From Sulfitobacter brevis (GTDB lineage Bacteria > Pseudomonadota > Alphaproteobacteria > Rhodobacterales > Rhodobacteraceae), in assembly GCF_900112755.1 (NCBI RefSeq), contig NZ_FOMW01000005.1, forward strand, positions 124,001 through 188,000: a DNA stretch of 64,000 nucleotides. The letters are read 5' to 3'. The number at the start of each line of letters is the position of its first letter. Within the stretch, counting starts at the first letter, position 1. Shown here piece by piece: positions 60,862 to 64,000 of this stretch. The notes beneath the pieces are model-generated. The model did no database searches, was not told where the DNA came from, and saw only the letters and a list, made by a program, of their open reading frames with translations. Made by a program: the position numbers and the translations under genes.

Positions 60862-62729
60862 GCGGAATGCTTTCTGTTTGCACGATGTAAATGTGAAAGT
60901 AGAAGTGTCAGTGCCGCTGGTGTAATACCCTCAATCCTCGATGCTTGACCTATGGTAGCCGGCCGAGCCGCAATGAGCTTCGCTTGCAACTCGTTCGAGA
61001 GGCCGCTTAGGCCAGCATAGTCAAATTCTGGTGGGATCTTGTGCGCTTCATCCTTCTGCAACAAAGCAATGTCTTTCGCTTGGCGAGAAATGTAATTGGA
61101 GTACAGGGCATCCCGTTCAAGCTGAAGTCGGATTTCTATCTCAACTGTGCAAAGCCTCTCATCAAGCGGGACCAGGTCCTCAAAGTTTACGTCGGGGTGT
61201 GAAAGAAGTTGAAATGCGGTTCTTTTACTGCCGTCCGGAGACAGCATTATTCCTGCTGCTATCGCTTGATTGGTCGTATAAGTTTCGTTTGTCAGCATAG
61301 ATTTTACTGCTTCTAGCTGCTTAAGCTTTCTGAGAAACATCTCTTGCCGCTCCGGGGAAACACAACCAATCTCTATTCCGATTGGAGTCAGCCTTTGGTC
61401 TGCGTTGTCCGCGCGAAGGGAAAGCCTGAACTCCGCTCGTGATGTGAACATACGGTATGGTTCACTTACTCCCCGAGTCGTCAGGTCATCAATCATGACG
61501 CCGATATAGCTGTTTGTTCGGCTGAAAAATATCGCTTCCTTATTCTTAGCGCCAGAAGCTGCATTGAGCCCCGCGACTAGCCCTTGTGCCGCTGCTTCCT
61601 CGTAACCGGTTGTGCCATTTATTTGACCAGCCAGGAATAAGCCAGGTACCGAGCGAACCTGCAATGTCGTATCGAGTGAGCGCGGGTCAACATAGTCGTA
61701 TTCAATTGCGTATCCTGGTTGCAGGATTTCGGCCTTTTCTAGGCCTTTCATCGATCGAACATAGGCCAATTGCACGTCGGCCGGCAAAGATGTCGAGATA
61801 CCGTTTGGGTAAACCGTGTGGTCGTCGGACCCCTCCGGCTCCAGGAATACTTGATGGCTTTCTTTATCTGCGAAACGAACAATTTTATCTTCGATTGAGG
61901 GGCAGTACCGCGGCCCAACACCATCAATATGCCCGCCGTACATGGCAGACTTGGAGAGATTCTCGCGAATTATACGGTGAGTTTCTGAATTTGTATGCGT
62001 AATGCCGCAGGAAACCTGCGAAGCTAGTGGCGCTGTGGGCAGAAATGAGAAAGTGACAGGATCTTCATCACCTAATTGCTTTTCTAGAATTGACCAATCG
62101 ATTGTGCGACCATCTAACCGTGGAGGGGTTCCAGTTTTCAACCGACCCATCGAAAGCTCGAAACTATCAATTCGCTCGGCAAGCTTTACGGAGGCATTGT
62201 CTCCCATTCGCCCCCCAGACCTGGATTCTTCGCCAATATGGATCACGCCACGCAAAAATGTGCCTGTAGTGAGAATCACCGAATTTGCACTTAGCTCTGT
62301 CGTGTCAGAGAGTATGACGCCGGTAACGGTATCTCCGTTCATTTTGAAATCGGTGACTTCTCCTTCGACGATTGTAATGTTTGGTTGAAACTGAATTTCC
62401 CGCAGCATTGAGGTACGATATATCTTTCGATCCGCTTGAGCGCGTGGACCTTGCACCGCGGGGCCCTTTTTACGATTTAGCAGACGAAACTGAATTCCTG
62501 CCTCGTCCGCGACGCGGCCCATAACCCCATCCATCGCATCAATTTCGCGGACTAGATGCCCTTTTCCCAAACCGCCGATGGCTGGATTGCACGACATAAC
62601 GCCAATCCCATCAATCTTCAGCGTAACAAGTGCAGTCTTGGCCCCCATACGTGCAGAAGCATGGGCTGCCTCAGCGCCCGCGTGACCCCCACCGATTACT
62701 ATGACGTCAAAATGTTTCACGTGAAACAC
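60858..62729 (-). CDS. mnmG: tRNA modification enzyme MnmG (GidA)
   Basis: A 623-residue FAD enzyme that works with MnmE to place carboxymethylaminomethyl groups on wobble U34 of tRNAs. [21 protein letters not shown] is the dinucleotide site, and [20 protein letters not shown] and the long GTGTFLRG block follow. The product begins MFHVKH from GTG because the second parS palindrome overlaps codons 1-6. Co-transcribed with mnmE three bases upstream. Confidence 0.98.
   Translation of the reverse strand: MFHVKHFDVIVIGGGHAGAEAAHASARMGAKTALVTLKIDGIGVMSCNPAIGGLGKGHLVREIDAMDGVMGRVADEAGIQFRLLNRKKGPAVQGPRAQADRKIYRTSMLREIQFQPNITIVEGEVTDFKMNGDTVTGVILSDTTELSANSVILTTGTFLRGVIHIGEESRSGGRMGDNASVKLAERIDSFELSMGRLKTGTPPRLDGRTIDWSILEKQLGDEDPVTFSFLPTAPLASQVSCGITHTNSETHRIIRENLSKSAMYGGHIDGVGPRYCPSIEDKIVRFADKESHQVFLEPEGSDDHTVYPNGISTSLPADVQLAYVRSMKGLEKAEILQPGYAIEYDYVDPRSLDTTLQVRSVPGLFLAGQINGTTGYEEAAAQGLVAGLNAASGAKNKEAIFFSRTNSYIGVMIDDLTTRGVSEPYRMFTSRAEFRLSLRADNADQRLTPIGIEIGCVSPERQEMFLRKLKQLEAVKSMLTNETYTTNQAIAAGIMLSPDGSKRTAFQLLSHPDVNFEDLVPLDERLCTVEIEIRLQLERDALYSNYISRQAKDIALLQKDEAHKIPPEFDYAGLSGLSNELQAKLIAARPATIGQASRIEGITPAALTLLLSHLHRANRKHSA
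62713..62728. promoter_or_regulatory. parS site at the mnmG start
   Basis: A second perfect TGTTTCACGTGAAACA palindrome overlaps the mnmG start codon. It is 1.9 kb from the parS in rsmG. The two identical sites beside parAB show this is the ParB-loading region near the chromosome origin. Confidence 0.95.
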
Positions 62730-62732
62730 TCC

Positions 62733-64000
62733 TTATTTACCCAGACAAAAACTCGTAAAGATCTCATCCAGTAGGTTTTCAACATCAATCCGGCCAACAA
62801 GCGCTTCTAAAGATCGGACTGCGAATCGCAACTCTTCAGCAGCTATATCATAACGGTCGGGCCCGTGGTCCAGTGCAGCGTACACACTCTGCAATCTCTC
62901 GGCGGCATTCTGCATCGCTTCCCGATGTCGGGCGTGGGTTGCAACGCCAACATCGGAATAACGTGACAGCAAAATTTCACGGATGCGCGTGATCACAGCA
63001 TCAACGCCAATGCCAGTTTTTCCCGAAATTGCATTTTCCGGGTCTGTCAATAGATCGGCCTTGGGACGGACAATGATATCTTCAGTTTTGGGAGTGATCA
63101 GCAAATCGACGCCTGGTTCCGCGATAAACAGCCGTAGATCAGCACGCTCGGCCCGCTCAACCGCGCGTTTGATTCCGATACTCTCAATTGTATCATCGCT
63201 TTCGCGTAATCCTGCGGTATCTAACAAAGTGACCGGCAATCCGCCCAAATCCATCCTTACCTCGATAACGTCGCGCGTTGTGCCAGCAATCTCCGAGGTG
63301 ATTGCTGCTTCGCGGCCTGCGAGTGCATTCAGCAATGTAGATTTCCCTACATTCGGCGCGCCGACAATCGCTACCTCAAAACCGGTCCGGACGCGCTCCG
63401 CCACGCGTGAACCGGCTATCTCAGCGGCCAATTCATTGTGCACAGAGCTCAATAGCGTCGAAACTTCGGGTGTCACATCAACAGGAACATCTTCGTCCGC
63501 AAAATCGATTGTTGCTTCAATCAAGGCGGCGGCCCGTATCAATCGCGTGCGCCAACCTTCAACCAAATCACCCAAGTGGCCAGAAAGTACGCGCAAGGCC
63601 TGCTTTCGTTGAGCCTCAGTCTCCGCCTCTAACAGATCGGCCAAACCCTCTACTTGGGGTAAGTCCAAACGATTATTCTCCAACGCGCGGCGGGTAAACT
63701 CTCCGGGTTCAGCCAGACGGGTGTTCTCTTGTTGACCCAACACGGTCAAGACTGCCCGAACAACAGCGATACTGCCATGAAGATGGAATTCAACCACATC
63801 TTCGCCAGTAAAACTATTTGGCGCTTCGAAGGTCAAAACCAGACCTTGATCGATCTTATTGCCCGCACCGTCGGTTATCGATCGAAGCCCGGCTACCCGC
63901 GTTTTGGGGAGGGGTCCGGCGATGCGCGCCGCGATGGCAAGCGCCGCCGGTCCGGACAAACGGACAACAGCGACCCCCGCACGTCCTGATGCGCTGGCTT
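62733..64000 (-). CDS. mnmE: tRNA modification GTPase MnmE, N-terminus beyond the window
   Basis: The frame is open to the right edge, and codons before the TTG of LSGPAALAI read [13 protein letters not shown], so only a handful of N-terminal residues are missing. The folate-binding N-terminus is followed by a helical domain with a G domain inserted, showing [12 protein letters not shown] (G1), DTAGLRES (G3) and the C-terminal FCLGK, whose Cys is typical. It is the partner of MnmG in wobble uridine modification. First gene of the mnmE-mnmG-rsmG-parA-parB group. Confidence 0.96.
   Translation of the reverse strand, partial: ASASGRAGVAVVRLSGPAALAIAARIAGPLPKTRVAGLRSITDGAGNKIDQGLVLTFEAPNSFTGEDVVEFHLHGSIAVVRAVLTVLGQQENTRLAEPGEFTRRALENNRLDLPQVEGLADLLEAETEAQRKQALRVLSGHLGDLVEGWRTRLIRAAALIEATIDFADEDVPVDVTPEVSTLLSSVHNELAAEIAGSRVAERVRTGFEVAIVGAPNVGKSTLLNALAGREAAITSEIAGTTRDVIEVRMDLGGLPVTLLDTAGLRESDDTIESIGIKRAVERAERADLRLFIAEPGVDLLITPKTEDIIVRPKADLLTDPENAISGKTGIGVDAVITRIREILLSRYSDVGVATHARHREAMQNAAERLQSVYAALDHGPDRYDIAAEELRFAVRSLEALVGRIDVENLLDEIFTSFCLGK

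Noticed and set aside
1-64000. tRNA, rRNA, CRISPR, insertion sequence, prophage or gene-transfer-agent genes
   Set aside because: I looked for clover-leaf ends, repeat arrays, transposase and phage-structural signatures, and saw none. A tRNAscan or repeat search would be needed to be certain.

Overview
The window is typical alphaproteobacterial chromosome. It most probably comes from the marine Roseobacter group (Rhodobacteraceae). The evidence is the block mnmE-mnmG-rsmG-parA-parB facing hemW-rdgB-rph and hrcA-grpE, the mnmG product that begins MFHVKH, the secA-adjacent 'translocase' family gene, the ylxR-L7Ae fusion in the rimP-nusA-infB operon, and the moderately high GC content. I see no rRNA, tRNA, CRISPR array, insertion sequence, prophage or plasmid gene. 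Genes are tightly packed, often with ATGA or TGATG overlaps, and nearly all are housekeeping or conserved accessory genes.

Layout. 1-8.5 kb: end of gpsA, an EVE protein, DUF2853, a PRC-barrel protein, a DUF922 protease-like protein, ahcY, an HD hydrolase with a GNAT acetyltransferase, then a phosphate-binding/OmpA fusion and a conserved envelope protein. 8.6-14 kb: secA, divergent from a parvulin-argJ-mutT operon. 14-16 kb: a possible 42-residue protein, a lipid-kinase-like gene and a calcineurin-like phosphatase. 16-21.6 kb: rimP-nusA-ylxR-infB on the minus strand, with an attenuator-like leader. 21.7-28.5 kb: a short binding protein with pip, ubiG, marR, a nitrilase with grxC, comF, a methyltransferase and hemH. 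28.6-32.2 kb: envelope genes (two L,D-transpeptidases, a CAP lipoprotein, a 60-residue membrane peptide) and an rRNA methyltransferase. 32.2-38.8 kb: a paired ABC exporter, a CCA-adding type enzyme, a CoA pyrophosphatase and hslO. 38.8-43.1 kb: a Nudix enzyme, a response-regulator/PP2C phosphatase divergent from an Hpt protein, an SDR and ilvA. 43.2-51.5 kb: argG, a DUF7282-like protein, a sulfotransferase-like protein, msrA, a PfkB kinase, maeB and a GT61 glycosyltransferase. 51.6-58.6 kb: mutS, grpE, hrcA, rph, rdgB and hemW. 58.6-64 kb: parB-parA-rsmG-mnmG-mnmE on the minus strand.

Two perfect 16-bp parS palindromes, one in rsmG and one at the mnmG start, next to parAB place the right end in the ParB-loading region near the chromosome origin.

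I did not find a clearly new multi-gene system. The best leads are regulatory or small: a terminator between the rimP promoter and its start codon; a possible minus-strand small RNA between the EVE and DUF2853 genes; a near-perfect 27-bp palindrome between divergent genes; a 42-codon gene with an operator-like dyad; an EcfG-like promoter; intrinsic terminators embedded in the coding ends of facing genes; and an Hpt/response-regulator-phosphatase pair.
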